DNA from: CAZFER01 sp964517495
Lineage (GTDB): Bacteria; Hinthialibacterota; Hinthialibacteria; Hinthialibacterales; Hinthialibacteraceae
Length of the DNA stretch: 64,000 nucleotides
Direction of reading: 5' to 3'
Assembly (NCBI GenBank): GCA_964517495.1
Contig: CAZFER010000005.1
Span: forward strand, 62,001 to 126,000
This document shows positions 45,180 through 54,400 of this stretch, piece after piece. How positions within the stretch are numbered: position 1 is the stretch's first letter; each line of letters starts with the position of its first letter. Position numbers and translations under genes: made by a program. The notes under the pieces were generated by a model that ran no database searches, was not told where the DNA came from, and saw only the letters and a program-made list of their open reading frames with translations.

Positions 45180-47105
45180 TCATTCCAACCGAACCGCAAT
45201 GGCTATCTCATCCTGATAGACAACACTTAGATTCTCAAACTCGCTAACATCCGATTCCATCGTGCTGAAAGTAGAAAAATCATGATGAATGATAACGAGA
45301 GAAACCCCTTTGTCTTTTAAAACCTGATACGCGGCTTCTGATGGGAATATCTTGGTTTTGCTGATGAATTCAGTATACCATAGGGGTTTGTAGCCTGAAT
45401 AACCATTAACCAAATTTTTGTTGTGAAACAATGAATAATATATATAGATTGCCCTGGGAGAATAATAATCATCCGGCAATTCCGCGATCACCTCATATTC
45501 CTCTTGCTTTGACAACCACTGGTACACATCAGGAATATCCTCGTGTTTAACGGGTATTTCAAAGGTCTTAACATCGGTTTTGCATTCAACAATGACGCCA
45601 ATACACACAAGAGGCAATAAAATATATCCCAGATATTTACTAATCCGGTTGATGTTCATCAGTCTTATATACCCCAGGACAGATGCAACCGATATCCATA
45701 TCAATATCAACACAATCCACCGCCCTTGTATGCGAAGCGCACTCAGCATGGGAAAGGTTTTGATCAGCCAGCGCAAGGGATATAAATTGTAAAAAAAGAC
45801 CGCAAGCAGAGCGGCTAGAGACAATAAAACCATACTCATGTTTTTGGTTTTTATGATACTCAAAACGTTATGCTGCCACAAAAACTGTCCAAGCACAGTA
45901 TAAAACAATATTAATAGAAAAAAACTCATTAAATGGGGGGTATTGCTCATTGAAAAAGTCAAAAAAGCAAATTGAAACGATTCATTTAAGAGGGGGATGT
46001 ATGCCAGATACATCACCAACCCAATCAACAGGGCAAGAAATGTGATGGTGGGTATTAATACGGAATATTGTTTAAAGAAATTGATAATCCCATATGGTTT
46101 TAAAAATGTGTATAGATAAACAAGCGATAATGTCAACGCAATAAAACCGGGAAAAGCACAATTATCTGAAAAATAGGCCAGAATAGGAGGCAAATAGTTT
46201 GTTAAAAAATAGTTGACTTTTGATGGCCATACGATATGGGCCAGGGTAGGATTACAAATACGGAAAACATATTCCTGATAATTAAAAGTGATAAGCCCCT
46301 GACCGATGATGGTTTTATAATAATTGAAATAATAAGCAAAAATGATGGCGAAAAGAACACTGAGTACTGCAATGAATGCAATCAAACGTTTTTTATTAAA
46401 GCCACGATAAATACAAACAACAAGACATATCAGAGAAAAGAAAATGTTATACACAACATAATATACACAACAGGTTAATTGAAACACTGTAAATAGAGCA
46501 TAGTAAGCTAAATATTGATACTGTTTTCGATTCAAAAAACAAAGCAAATTGCGGATGGATAACAACAATAAACCTGAAAATAACAATTGCGGCCGATGAA
46601 AAGCCATCAGGTGAAACGTTGTCAATCCATAAACAATTCCCCCTAGAAATGATATATACAGATTGTTCGATATATCATAAGCAATAAGGTACGCTGCAAA
46701 ACATGCCAATGCAATTAATAGCAGGCACATGGCATTATAGCAAAAGGCGAGTGAAAAACCCATTTTGTAAAGTGGATAAAGAACCAGGGCAGGAAAGGTA
46801 AACGTTTCTGAAAAAAAGAGGGTATTGGGTTCCGGATGGAACATATTTGTATTAAGATATTTGTCAAAAGAAAAATCATCAAAAGACTGAAAATTCCACC
46901 CTAATATCCACACCACAAGCACAGAATCCAGTCGATCCCCCCCTACGGATGAATGCATATCATTAATTAATGGCTTAGTCACATAGCCAGTGATCGATAA
47001 ATACAATACAAAAACAATAAGGAATTTAATGTTTGCATTAAATATCCTTTTTACAACGGGAAAATTCTTATTCTCTGAAATGGTATTTTCTTTATTTCGC
47101 TCCAT
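45180..47105 (-). CDS. large GT-C-like membrane protein
   Basis: Polytopic protein of 641 aa from ATG 47105, with about twelve membrane segments and a C-terminal domain of about 120 residues outside. 'GGDRLDSVLVVWILGWNFQSFDDFSFDKYLNTNMFHPEPNTLFFSE' in the first loop fits GT-C proteins related to YfhO or oligosaccharyl-transferase-like enzymes, but no family is certain. The frame stays open to 47258; those 51 extra residues read through the GGCGGGAGCC repeat (giving SAGASPS) and are not protein coding. First gene of the minus-strand glycan run. Confidence 0.75.
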   Translation of the reverse strand: MERNKENTISENKNFPVVKRIFNANIKFLIVFVLYLSITGYVTKPLINDMHSSVGGDRLDSVLVVWILGWNFQSFDDFSFDKYLNTNMFHPEPNTLFFSETFTFPALVLYPLYKMGFSLAFCYNAMCLLLIALACFAAYLIAYDISNNLYISFLGGIVYGLTTFHLMAFHRPQLLFSGLLLLSIRNLLCFLNRKQYQYLAYYALFTVFQLTCCVYYVVYNIFFSLICLVVCIYRGFNKKRLIAFIAVLSVLFAIIFAYYFNYYKTIIGQGLITFNYQEYVFRICNPTLAHIVWPSKVNYFLTNYLPPILAYFSDNCAFPGFIALTLSLVYLYTFLKPYGIINFFKQYSVLIPTITFLALLIGLVMYLAYIPLLNESFQFAFLTFSMSNTPHLMSFFLLILFYTVLGQFLWQHNVLSIIKTKNMSMVLLSLAALLAVFFYNLYPLRWLIKTFPMLSALRIQGRWIVLILIWISVASVLGYIRLMNINRISKYLGYILLPLVCIGVIVECKTDVKTFEIPVKHEDIPDVYQWLSKQEEYEVIAELPDDYYSPRAIYIYYSLFHNKNLVNGYSGYKPLWYTEFISKTKIFPSEAAYQVLKDKGVSLVIIHHDFSTFSTMESDVSEFENLSVVYQDEIAIAVRLE

Positions 47106-47182
47106 CAATGTGCATCTACCACTTGGGTGGATAAACCCGTAGGATGGGTCACATTTTCGACCCATCAATTCACATATTACCC

Positions 47183-47274
47183 GGGAGGGCGAGGCTCCCG
47201 CCGAGCCGGTTCCTCTTATCCTTACGATTACCGCACCAAAGTCATGGGGCGAACACATAGGTTCACCTATGTGT
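47183..47274. repeat. REP-like hairpin cluster
   Basis: GGGAGGGCGAGGCTCCCGCC (47183-47202) is the exact reverse complement of the core at 29536-29555. Further on, 47253-47262 and 47265-47274 form a perfect 10-bp stem (ACACATAGGT) after GGGGCGA. Both units are non-coding, although an open frame of the 3' gene runs through them. Confidence 0.7.
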
Positions 47275-47286
47275 CAATTCTTTTTT

Positions 47287-47473
47287 GTAAGTGGTCAGCC
47301 ATTTGACGTAGCATTCCCCTCCCAGGCCTGGGAGGGGCTAGGGTTGATAAGAAAACCTGGAATAAAATCCTTTAACCCTCTCCTTAACCTCCCCCCTTTC
47401 ATTGGAGGGGAGGAATAGTGACGCCAAATAAAAGTTCTCATACTTTTTCCATTGCGTATGGCTAACATGTTAC
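47287..47473. repeat. MITE-like element, full copy 4 (187 bp)
   Basis: The left end is GTAAGTGGTCAGCCAT (47287-47302) and the right end is ATGGCTAACATGTTAC (47458-47473). The core opens with a perfect 22-bp palindrome (47316-47337, centred on AGGCCT), then GGCTAGGGTTGATAAGAAAA and the complementary CCTTTAACCCTCTCC stretch. It lies 10 bp from the stop of the beta-helix gene. It has the same orientation as copy 3. Confidence 0.78.
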
Positions 47474-47483
47474 CTTTGTTTTC

Positions 47484-49508
47484 TCAAGGACGAGGGCCTA
47501 CCTTTTTTATATCTATAGGTTGAAAGTCAATTTTCTTCGCAGGCGAATCTTCTCTCAGGTTGAAGTTCAAATTTTCCGGATCAACGAAAAGTGGATCGGC
47601 GATGATCGAATTGACATCCTGCCCTTTGGCTTGCCACTCTTCAATGGTCCATTGGTCGAATTTGAAGTCTGTCCCACGGGTGTCCCAGTAAAGGTTATGG
47701 TCAAATTTATAGTTTTCTCCCGACCAATTGCTGCCCAAAAGTTCTCCACTGTTCCAATAGACGATGTTACGTTCAAAGGTGAAGGAGAGGTGATCTTCGG
47801 CGCGAGTACGCATAATCTGGTATTCTTTGGCCAGCGCAAAGATGTTGTTGCGGATGATGTTTTCTTTTCCGTAATGTTGGTGAAAGCCTGCGCTTTTGGT
47901 GTGATAGGTGATGTTATTTTCGACCAAAATCTGGGTGCTGCCTTCGTCGGGATAAATTCCCCACCCACCGTAGCTATGGGATTGTATATCATGGAAGATG
48001 TTATTGCGAATGACAGTCCCCGGTTGGGTGCCAAGGGTATAAATTCCACCCAAATCGCTAAGCACGCCTTGCCCAATATCATGAACATGGTTGTATTCGA
48101 TGATATTGTGATGGGCGCCAGTGGGTTTATAGCCCCATGTCCAGCCTACTGAAATACCGGTGTAATACGTATCGTTTATCAAGTTATGTGCGATGGTGTT
48201 GTGGTCACTTTGCCCGACCCAAACACCAACCGCAGCGGGATAGATGCGCCCGATTGATTTGATGATATTATCAGACACCACATTTTCGCGTGTAATGAGT
48301 GGCTCTTCGGTTCGCATGCTGGTTTCGCCAATCTTTACACCGCCCGCTCCCAGATCACTCATTTCATTGTAGCTTATCAGGTTATTCTTACAACCTTGTT
48401 CAAATGCAACGGCGTAGTTGCCTAGATGGGTGAATTCGCATCGTTCAATGGTGCAGTTTTGAGCACCATTCGCGGTAAATGCGGCGGATATATCATAAGC
48501 AGCTTGCATATCGGCATAGCCCTCTTTTAACTTGGGGGCTTTGGTATGGCTAAAAGTTAATCCATGAAAGCGAAGATGTTCCACCCATTGGCTTGAACTT
48601 GGATCGCCTTCGATCTTTATCAAATATTCATGAAATGGAGCAATGATATTGTCTTGGTCGGAAGGTGTTTTGGGATAAAGCCTCAACATACCCGTTTTGC
48701 CTTCCAAGCGCCATTCGCCGGGTTGATCGACTGATCCCGGGGCGTTTTCCACCCAATACCGGGGGTGATCCACACCCTGCCAATTGTAACGGGGAACTTG
48801 TTTGGTTAAGGTGACTGTTTTACTCACCGCATCGACTTTCTGGATGGGCATGCGTATTTCCGCCCATTTTGAAAGGCCAATGATATCTACATCACCGAGG
48901 TTGGCCCACTGGGGTTGGATATCGTTGTTTTGATAGGTGAAATGAGCGGGGCCTTTCAAGCGCATGGGGCTTCCCATTAAGTAATAACCATCATTGGGAG
49001 TGCGAGCGCGTGGATAGCGTTCACCATTAACGAAAAGTTGATGGAAATAACGCTCATTGCGTTTAACCGACGGGATGGTGGTATACAAGGTGTTACCTTC
49101 TTGAGCCCAGTTTGCTTTGAACTCACGCCCTCCACTGATAATGGCTTCTTCCCCCTCATAGGCTGCATAAGTGACAGGAGCAGAAGTGGTTCCAGAATCA
49201 ATGGATTGAAAAACAAGAGGTTGCTCTAGAAAGTACGTTCCTTTGCGAATCAGGACGTAAATTGGCTGGCTTAATCCATTTTGTGCTTTGAAATCACGTA
49301 CGGCATCACGAGCGCGTTGGATAGTGGCAAATGGGCCGTCGGTGGATTGATCGTTTGGGTTGGGCTGGGTTCCGCTCCAAAGGTTACTGCCATTGGTTGA
49401 GACATAGAATACCTTGGCATTCTCCTCAATCTCGAGCGCTGCGTTCGAACTAAGGCCTATGCTGAGCATAAGGAGTGTTGCTAGGAGGATCAGATGAAAT
49501 GTTCTCAT
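47484..49508 (-). CDS. secreted right-handed parallel beta-helix protein
   Basis: Exported protein of 674 aa with signal peptide MRTFHLILLATLLMLSIGLS. The N-terminal region 'KVFYVSTNGSNLWSGTQPNPNDQSTDGPFATIQRARDAVR' is the usual start of DUF1565/pectate-lyase-like beta-helices. Many PbH1-type coils follow ('NCTIERCEFTHLGNYAVAF', 'NLISYNEMSDLGAGGVKIG', 'NTIAHNLINDTYYTGISVG', 'NIIEYNHVHDIGQGVLSD'). It probably binds or cleaves an acidic polysaccharide; no lyase family is certain. ATG 49508 has GGAG 9 nt upstream; the ATG at 49523 overlaps the previous stop. In operon with the M14 gene. Confidence 0.86.
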   Translation of the reverse strand: MRTFHLILLATLLMLSIGLSSNAALEIEENAKVFYVSTNGSNLWSGTQPNPNDQSTDGPFATIQRARDAVRDFKAQNGLSQPIYVLIRKGTYFLEQPLVFQSIDSGTTSAPVTYAAYEGEEAIISGGREFKANWAQEGNTLYTTIPSVKRNERYFHQLFVNGERYPRARTPNDGYYLMGSPMRLKGPAHFTYQNNDIQPQWANLGDVDIIGLSKWAEIRMPIQKVDAVSKTVTLTKQVPRYNWQGVDHPRYWVENAPGSVDQPGEWRLEGKTGMLRLYPKTPSDQDNIIAPFHEYLIKIEGDPSSSQWVEHLRFHGLTFSHTKAPKLKEGYADMQAAYDISAAFTANGAQNCTIERCEFTHLGNYAVAFEQGCKNNLISYNEMSDLGAGGVKIGETSMRTEEPLITRENVVSDNIIKSIGRIYPAAVGVWVGQSDHNTIAHNLINDTYYTGISVGWTWGYKPTGAHHNIIEYNHVHDIGQGVLSDLGGIYTLGTQPGTVIRNNIFHDIQSHSYGGWGIYPDEGSTQILVENNITYHTKSAGFHQHYGKENIIRNNIFALAKEYQIMRTRAEDHLSFTFERNIVYWNSGELLGSNWSGENYKFDHNLYWDTRGTDFKFDQWTIEEWQAKGQDVNSIIADPLFVDPENLNFNLREDSPAKKIDFQPIDIKKVGPRP

Positions 49509-49522
49509 TGTTAAACGCTCCA

Positions 49523-50755
49523 TTATTCTTTGGTTCCTTTATAAAATTCCATTAGACTTTTGATAATCACTTCGCCGGATTCCAGGTTTTCTTCTTTGGT
49601 GTATATGGCACCGGCTCCCTCACATAATACAACAGTGACGCCAAATTGTTGATGGGGACCGTCAGTCCAATAGGTGGGATTAACACCGCCTGTTTCCGGT
49701 TTGAGCGGTTCGATTAAATCATTGGTATCGTTCGCTTCCATGATATCGCGAAATTCAGTTAATGGACCAACTTTTGTGCCCATTTCCGGGCCTGGCGCGC
49801 ATATCGGTTCAACGATTCCACCCCAGGTATGCATGCTCCATATGTCAGTGACAGGAGTATCGGATGCCATCATCTTTTCCAGATCGCGCTGGCAAAGATA
49901 GGCTTCATGGGCTTGCTTTTCGGCATCAGCTCCATTGGCAAAATACGAGCGGTTCATGTCGACGCCTTGAGCGTTAACGCGATACCAGCCCTTCGATGGG
50001 GCGTCGGGGCTCATCATTAATATAAAGTGACAAATGCTGCGCTGACGCGCGTCCCTGGCTTCATTACTTAATAACCAATCGACCATGCCCACCATGCGCC
50101 ACTGTGAGTTATGTTCACCGGGGTGTTGGTTGGCGATGTAATGTACCCAACGTTTGGTGGGAGGATGGGGGCTGTCTTCATCAGTGATACTGATACGGTG
50201 GATGGTTCTTCCACCCAGTGACTTTCCGATTTCATGAACAGTGACATAGGGGCTTTTTTGCCATTGTTTGATCAGCTCAACGGTGTCTTCGTAGGCCATA
50301 GGTACTTGGTGGCCAACATAGACGGTATCGTGCTCAAAAGTGGGGAAGAGAAAGGTGTCACCTTCAACGGATTTTTTCACCTTTTTCTCCCAATGAATAG
50401 GCGTCCAGTTTTTGCGGTCATAAGACCATGAGTGGAAATATTCATTGAAGATATAGCGGTCACCACCATAAAAATAGACATCAAGTCGAAGATCATTTCC
50501 TTTGGCGTTTTGGGTAATGGTGAATTGGAGTTTATTACTCCAATCCGAATGCTGAGGGGCATGGCCAAGAGTGACTTTGAAGTGGTTTTTACCAATTTTT
50601 TCGAGATTGGCCCCCTGTGATCCCAGCGGGCCTTCGAAAGTGAAATCATCAACTGAAAGTTCAGCCGCTTGGAGTGTGTTATCCGGCATAAGGAATGCTC
50701 CTGACACGAAGAATAAAGTTAAAAGAACTGTTAAACGGGATTTTAGATTATTCAT
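49523..50755 (-). CDS. secreted M14-family zinc carboxypeptidase
   Basis: Exported protein of 410 aa with signal peptide ending near TLQAA. An N-terminal beta-sandwich of about 110 residues precedes the catalytic domain, as in cytosolic carboxypeptidase/AGBL-like M14 members ('DLRLDVYFYGGDRYIFNEYFHSWSYDRKNW'). Zinc ligands are H and E in NQHPGEHNS and a later His in 'DIWSMHTWGG'. 'RVNAQGVDMNRSY' is the substrate-site region, and 'VTVVLCEGAG' may hold the catalytic Glu. It would trim peptides or cross-linked cell-wall material. It overlaps the beta-helix gene region by the TAATG junction. Confidence 0.87.
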   Translation of the reverse strand: MNNLKSRLTVLLTLFFVSGAFLMPDNTLQAAELSVDDFTFEGPLGSQGANLEKIGKNHFKVTLGHAPQHSDWSNKLQFTITQNAKGNDLRLDVYFYGGDRYIFNEYFHSWSYDRKNWTPIHWEKKVKKSVEGDTFLFPTFEHDTVYVGHQVPMAYEDTVELIKQWQKSPYVTVHEIGKSLGGRTIHRISITDEDSPHPPTKRWVHYIANQHPGEHNSQWRMVGMVDWLLSNEARDARQRSICHFILMMSPDAPSKGWYRVNAQGVDMNRSYFANGADAEKQAHEAYLCQRDLEKMMASDTPVTDIWSMHTWGGIVEPICAPGPEMGTKVGPLTEFRDIMEANDTNDLIEPLKPETGGVNPTYWTDGPHQQFGVTVVLCEGAGAIYTKEENLESGEVIIKSLMEFYKGTKE

Positions 50756-50866
50756 TTTTGACCTCGGCTTAGGGGTAAATATGATTGTGAGATAATTATT
50801 GACTGCTTTAAATTACCTGAAGCACGCCTGTGAATCAACCATTAAGTGATATGAGGTGGTTCCTCC

Positions 50867-50898
50867 AATAAAAAATCCCTCCTGCACAGGAGGGATTT
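50867..50898 (-). terminator. Rho-independent terminator of the CBS-kor operon
   Basis: A perfect 12-bp stem (50873-50884 with 50887-50898) and 2-nt centre are followed on the minus strand by TTTTTT. It lies 33 bp past the stop of the CBS gene. Confidence 0.9.
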
Positions 50899-50930
50899 CA
50901 TGATTGCTTACCTTCAAAAGCGCTACGGGT

Positions 50931-51392
50931 TTATTGCGGCCCATCCAGGCATTTGTGGTCGATGTAACGGATGATATCGCGCACAGCCACAATGCCAGTA
51001 GGGCGGTTCTCGTCATCAGTGATGGGTATGTGGCGAAAATCACCTACGTCCATTCTGTTCAAGGCAAACGCAAGGTTGTGATTAATGCTCAACTTTTCAG
51101 GACTGGGTGTCATAAATTCCTGAATTGGGTTATCAGCAACCTCATCATATTGAAGGGCTATTTTCCGCACCATATCTCGCTCGCTAAAGATTCCAACCAG
51201 CTGAGAATCTTCAACAATCAAAACCGCACCGATTCTTTTTTCCGCCATGGTTTGGATGACATCTTTTACCTTGGTATCAGGCGAAATTCGGACACTCAAT
51301 GTCGGATTCAAGACGGATAATTTATCCGTCATAATGCTCTTTTTTAAATCAACTTCTCCCATGATTGGTTCACTTTCTGGTGGATTCGACAT
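50931..51392 (-). CDS. CBS-domain pair protein
   Basis: Cytoplasmic protein of 153 aa made almost wholly of two CBS domains, which bind AMP, ATP or SAM and report energy state. CBS1 is about residues 25-85 ('TLSVRISPDTKVKDVIQTMAEKRIGAVLIVEDSQLVGIFSERDMVRK'). CBS2 is about 90-147 ('FMTPSPEKLSINHNLAFALNRMDVGDFRHIPITDDENRPTGIVAVRDIIRYI'). It is last in the korA-korB operon, 20 bp after korB, and is paired with a second CBS protein at the front of the operon. Confidence 0.9.
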   Translation of the reverse strand: MSNPPESEPIMGEVDLKKSIMTDKLSVLNPTLSVRISPDTKVKDVIQTMAEKRIGAVLIVEDSQLVGIFSERDMVRKIALQYDEVADNPIQEFMTPSPEKLSINHNLAFALNRMDVGDFRHIPITDDENRPTGIVAVRDIIRYIDHKCLDGPQ

Positions 51393-51412
51393 TGACTTTT
51401 AAACACCATCTT

Positions 51413-52447
51413 TTAATCAACTGTCCAGGTTTCTCCGGATTTAAAAAGTTCATCCAAATCATAGTCCTTTTTCCCGTTGGAAGCATGATCAAGTTGTTCG
51501 TGGATCAAACTGTCATAAGTTTTTTGTTCCACATTACGCAAAATACCAATGGGTTCAGGATAGTTTGGATAACTCATGCGGCTAAGCAAATAGGCTAAAG
51601 TTGGCTCTTTGGCTTGAGCGTTGTGTACGAGGAGTTCATCTTCGGGAACGCCGTTTTCCCCATCAACATCAACGACCTCCAGGTCGAAATTACGCATTCG
51701 AATGCCTTTTTCACCGTTTTTTCCAAAACGCATGGGTTTTCCCTCTTCCAACTCGAGAACGTTTTCAAACTTTTGCTTTCGGTCGGTGGCATAAGAAAAA
51801 GCACCATCGTTGAAAATATTGCAATTTTGGTAAATTTCGATGAATGAAGTCCCTTTATGGCGGATGGCGCTTTCCAGTGTGGTTGCCAAGTGTTTTACGT
51901 TGACATCAACACTGCGGGCGACAAAAGTTGCTTCAGCTCCAATTGCTACTGTACAAGGGTGAACAGGGAAATCAATTGAACCAATCGGAGTTGATTTGGT
52001 CCTTTTCCCGAATTCAGATGTTGGCGATGCCTGGCCTTTGGTTAAACCATAAATTCGATTATTGAATAGAATAATATTTATATCGATATTGCGTCGGATA
52101 GTGTGCAAAAAGTGATTTCCACCGATACTCAGGCCATCACCGTCACCTGTAATCACAAAGACTGTCAAATCAGGCCGCATAATTTTTAATCCACAGGCAA
52201 CAGCTGGGGCACGGCCATGAATACCATGCATGCCATAGGTATCCATATAATAAGGAAAACGGCTGGAACAACCGATTCCAGAAATAAACACAGTTTTCGC
52301 AGGATCGAGTTGAACGTTGGACATGGCTTTTTTCATTTGGGCGAGGATGGAGTAGTCTCCACATCCTGGGCACCAGCGAACATCCTGATCACTCCCGTAT
52401 TCTTTTGGGGACAATGGTGTTGGACTTTGTGGTAATACTGCCGACAT
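51413..52447 (-). CDS. korB: 2-oxoacid:ferredoxin oxidoreductase, beta subunit
   Basis: TPP-binding subunit that decarboxylates 2-oxoglutarate or a similar 2-oxoacid and reduces ferredoxin, or runs in reverse in the reductive TCA cycle. It is 344 aa. 'DVRWCPGCGDYSILAQMKKAM' is the N-terminal cysteine region. 'VFVITGDGDGLSIGGNHFLHTIRRNIDINIILFNNRIYGLTKGQASPT' is the TPP/Mg site and is highly typical of KorB. Its ATG directly follows the korA stop. The ferredoxin could be drawn on by the Fpr at 32-33 kb. Confidence 0.94.
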   Translation of the reverse strand: MSAVLPQSPTPLSPKEYGSDQDVRWCPGCGDYSILAQMKKAMSNVQLDPAKTVFISGIGCSSRFPYYMDTYGMHGIHGRAPAVACGLKIMRPDLTVFVITGDGDGLSIGGNHFLHTIRRNIDINIILFNNRIYGLTKGQASPTSEFGKRTKSTPIGSIDFPVHPCTVAIGAEATFVARSVDVNVKHLATTLESAIRHKGTSFIEIYQNCNIFNDGAFSYATDRKQKFENVLELEEGKPMRFGKNGEKGIRMRNFDLEVVDVDGENGVPEDELLVHNAQAKEPTLAYLLSRMSYPNYPEPIGILRNVEQKTYDSLIHEQLDHASNGKKDYDLDELFKSGETWTVD

Positions 52448-54307
52448 TTAATTTTCCTCCAAGGCTTGGTCAATGGCGTTTAATATCTCATCAATGCGGA
52501 AAGGTTTCCCTTTTACTTTGTTAAGACCCACTGGATCAATAAGATAGCGGGCGCGGATGATAAAGCGTAATTGACCAAGATTAAGTTCAGGGATTAATAC
52601 TTTTTTGAAGTTTGATAGCACCTTTCCAAAATTTTTGGGGAAGGGATTTAAATAACGAAGGTGCAAACACGAAACCGGCCGCCCTTCTTTTCGGGCTAAT
52701 TCAACCGCGGTTTGAATGGCGCCATAGGTACTTCCCCAGCCTAAAACCAGCAGTTCGCCGGATTCATCGCCATAAGGTTTGGCTTCCGGTATATCTTCTT
52801 GCACACCATCCACCTTGGCTTGGCGTAGTTTACACATATATTCGTGATTATCCGGATCATAACTAACATTTCCGGTAATATGTTGTTTTTCCAGCCCTCC
52901 AATTCGATGTTGTAAACCTTCCGTTCCTGGAATGGCCCAGGGCCGGGATAGGCGCTCATCTCGAGTGTAAGGATGGAAATTGTTCGGATTGTCATAAAAC
53001 TTGACATCAATTTTGGGTAAATCTTCTATTTTGGGAATTCGCCAGGGTTCTGCACCATTGGCGATATAACCATCTGACAACAGAATAACAGGAGTCATGA
53101 ATTTCATGGCAATACGCGATGCTTCGACTGCCGTATCAAAGCAATCGGCTGGTGTGGCCGGGGCGACTATAGGCACGGGGCATTCACCGTTGCGCCCAAA
53201 CATAGCCTGAAACAGATCCGCCTGTTCCGTTTTTGTGGGCAAGCCCGTGCTTGGTCCACCACGCTGTACATTGACAACCACCAGAGGTAACTCCGTCATG
53301 ACCGCTAACCCTAATGCTTCGGTTTTGAGCGCCACTCCAGGACCACTGGTTCCAGTTACACTCAGTGAACCACCGAAAGATGATCCAATAGTTGAGCAAA
53401 TAGCGGCAATTTCGTCTTCCGCTTGGAAAGTAACCACACGGTATTTTTTCATCGATGAGAGAAAATGAAGGATCTCACTCGCCGGTGTGATTGGATAACT
53501 GGCATAGAATAAATTTTTATCCGCTAATTTGGCAGCCGCCATTAAACCATAAGCAAGGGCGTCGTTTCCAGTGATTTTTCGGTAGGTCCCTGGCGGGATA
53601 TCCGCTTTTTCGATTTGATACGTACTGGCAAAAAGCTCAGTCGTTTCGCCAAAATTGTATCCTGTTTTAAGGGCTCGTATATTGGCTTCCAGAATGGCTG
53701 GCTTTTTGGCAAATTTATCCTTGATCCACTCAATGGTTGGCTCAAGCGGACGGCCATACACCCAATAAGCCAAACCTAATGTAAAGAAATTTTTACATCG
53801 ATCTGCCGCCTTTCGATCAAGCCCCAGGCCATCGACGGCTTTCCGATTCATTTCCGTAATCGGAATAGTGACTACCTGATATTCATTCAGGCTGCCATCT
53901 TCCAATGGATTTTCATCGTACCGTGCTTTTTCCAACCCTTCTTTCGTGAAGGCATCAGAATTGACAATGAGCAATCCGCTCTTCTTTAAGTCATCCAGGT
54001 TGACTTTTAGGGCGGCAGGATTCATGGCAAACAGTGCATCTATGGTGTCACCCGGCGTATAGATGTTGTGACTGCTGAAATTAATTTGAAAGCCACTAAC
54101 ACCCGCCAACGAGCCGGCGGGAGCCCGGATTTCTGCCGGAAAGTCAGGAAGCGTTGATATATCGTTCCCCGCTATGACCGACGCCGTGGTGAATTGCGTA
54201 CCCGCGAGCTGCATCCCATCTCCGGAATCGCCTGCGAAACGTACAGTTGCCCCTTCGATTTGTGTGACTTGTTGTCCAACTTTTGTAAGTTCTTCTGTTG
54301 TAGACAT
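52448..54307 (-). CDS. korA: 2-oxoacid:ferredoxin oxidoreductase, fused gamma-alpha subunit
   Basis: Partner of KorB, 619 aa. The first about 190 residues are the gamma domain ('GATVRFAGDSGDGMQLAGTQF', 'FPAEIRAPAGSLAGVSGFQINFSS'). The rest is the alpha (PorA/transketolase-like) domain ('FYASYPITPASEILHFLSSMKKYRVVTFQAEDEIAAI', 'SVTGTSGPGVALKTEALGLAVMTELPLVVVNVQRGGPSTGLPTKTEQADL'), followed by the transketolase C-terminal region. This two-subunit form is common in aerobic-tolerant and reductive-TCA bacteria. ATG 54313 is also in frame; 54307 is better spaced from GGA. Confidence 0.94.
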   Translation of the reverse strand: MSTTEELTKVGQQVTQIEGATVRFAGDSGDGMQLAGTQFTTASVIAGNDISTLPDFPAEIRAPAGSLAGVSGFQINFSSHNIYTPGDTIDALFAMNPAALKVNLDDLKKSGLLIVNSDAFTKEGLEKARYDENPLEDGSLNEYQVVTIPITEMNRKAVDGLGLDRKAADRCKNFFTLGLAYWVYGRPLEPTIEWIKDKFAKKPAILEANIRALKTGYNFGETTELFASTYQIEKADIPPGTYRKITGNDALAYGLMAAAKLADKNLFYASYPITPASEILHFLSSMKKYRVVTFQAEDEIAAICSTIGSSFGGSLSVTGTSGPGVALKTEALGLAVMTELPLVVVNVQRGGPSTGLPTKTEQADLFQAMFGRNGECPVPIVAPATPADCFDTAVEASRIAMKFMTPVILLSDGYIANGAEPWRIPKIEDLPKIDVKFYDNPNNFHPYTRDERLSRPWAIPGTEGLQHRIGGLEKQHITGNVSYDPDNHEYMCKLRQAKVDGVQEDIPEAKPYGDESGELLVLGWGSTYGAIQTAVELARKEGRPVSCLHLRYLNPFPKNFGKVLSNFKKVLIPELNLGQLRFIIRARYLIDPVGLNKVKGKPFRIDEILNAIDQALEEN

Positions 54308-54400
54308 CCCCATCTTCCGTTTTTACAGTTGTGTAAGAACAACTGGTTTTTTTCTTTATTTATAAATTTATGACAATTATTTACTCCATCATCAAGTTTT

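Noticed and set aside
21533..47473. CRISPR array from the recurring C/G-rich units
   Set aside because: The units are single, scattered and hairpin-forming, with no regular spacers; they are dispersed elements.
47520..48152. 210-aa open frame on the plus strand
   Set aside because: Antisense to the parallel beta-helix gene; its composition follows the coding frame of that gene.
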